From NCBI GenBank assembly GCA_964420925.1, contig CAYQVB010000034.1, forward strand, positions 1 to 64,000: a stretch of 64,000 bases of DNA, read 5' to 3'. The notes beneath the pieces are model-generated. The model saw only the letters and a list, made by a program, of their open reading frames with translations, ran no database searches and had not been told where the DNA came from. Below, one piece after another: positions 63,904 through 64,000 of this stretch. Position 1 is the first letter of the stretch. Every line of letters begins with the position of its first letter. Both the position numbers and the translations under genes were made by a program. Source of the stretch: JAJEAD01 sp964420925. Its GTDB lineage: Bacteria > Pseudomonadota > Gammaproteobacteria > HK1.

Positions 63904-64000
63904 CGGGCGGGGCCTCTCAGCTCGGCGGGCGCGCAGCCCGACGAGATTATATCGGGGGCGCAGCCGGGCTCCCGTTGAGAGTAGGATCGGGCGGCGCAAT

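Overview
The window is a high-GC stretch from a gammaproteobacterium. The evidence is conserved gene order and family membership: gmk-rpoZ-spoT-ridA, yicC divergent from rph-rdgB, birA overlapping coaX, rplM-rpsI, Coq7-type ubiquinone hydroxylase with UbiA, a single-stranded binding protein next to an MFS carrier and uvrA, and DUF465, DUF1820 and OmpA-lipoprotein families typical of that class. I cannot name the genus. The left edge lies inside a 23S rRNA gene.

Layout. 1-1300: 3' end of an rRNA operon (23S, 5S, terminator). 1330-24549: mostly housekeeping genes, namely a cysteine-desulfurase-like enzyme, an alanyl-tRNA editing protein, an NDP-forming acyl-CoA synthetase with a MaoC-type dehydratase, a membrane J-protein with a VWA protein, malic enzyme, an OmpA lipoprotein, birA-coaX, ubiA, ridA-spoT-rpoZ-gmk-yicC and rph-rdgB. 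24674-39819: a 15-kb catabolic cluster. It has a complete PotABCD-type ABC importer (Tat-exported binding protein, two permeases, ATPase), three aminotransferases, an aldehyde dehydrogenase, an amidase, a racemase/decarboxylase-superfamily enzyme, two double-domain 'cyclase'-family hydrolases and a GntR/FCD regulator. A perfect AATTGT-AG-ACAATT palindrome lies between its two divergent operons. 39820-44551: a decayed mobile island against tRNA-Gln, carrying an HEPN remnant, a PIN-like nuclease, a BrnT-like fragment, another HEPN-like protein, an intact-looking AbiE toxin-antitoxin pair, and phage, integrase and transposase fragments. 44552-63903: tRNA-Gln, rpsI-rplM, an IS remnant, coq7, a GcvT-SHMT fusion protein, moaA, dsbB, ssb, an MFS carrier, uvrA, a PfkB kinase and a DUF255 thioredoxin-like protein.

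The most unusual content is the catabolic cluster. Its two cyclase-family proteins are each internally duplicated. Each keeps one half with the full metal-binding motif and one half where the motif has decayed, and the order of halves is reversed between them (active-degenerate in one, degenerate-active in the other). They share a linker motif and sit in divergent operons that probably share an operator. Together with the importer, amidase, transaminases and aldehyde dehydrogenase, this suggests import and stepwise dismantling of a nitrogenous, probably cyclic or amide-bearing compound that I cannot identify.

Second in interest are the GcvT-SHMT fusion translationally coupled to a DUF1028 gene, the tRNA-Gln defence island, and a palindromic element of about 180 bp near 7.7 kb with a related arm near 13.8 kb. 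No CRISPR array, complete insertion sequence or replication origin was seen.
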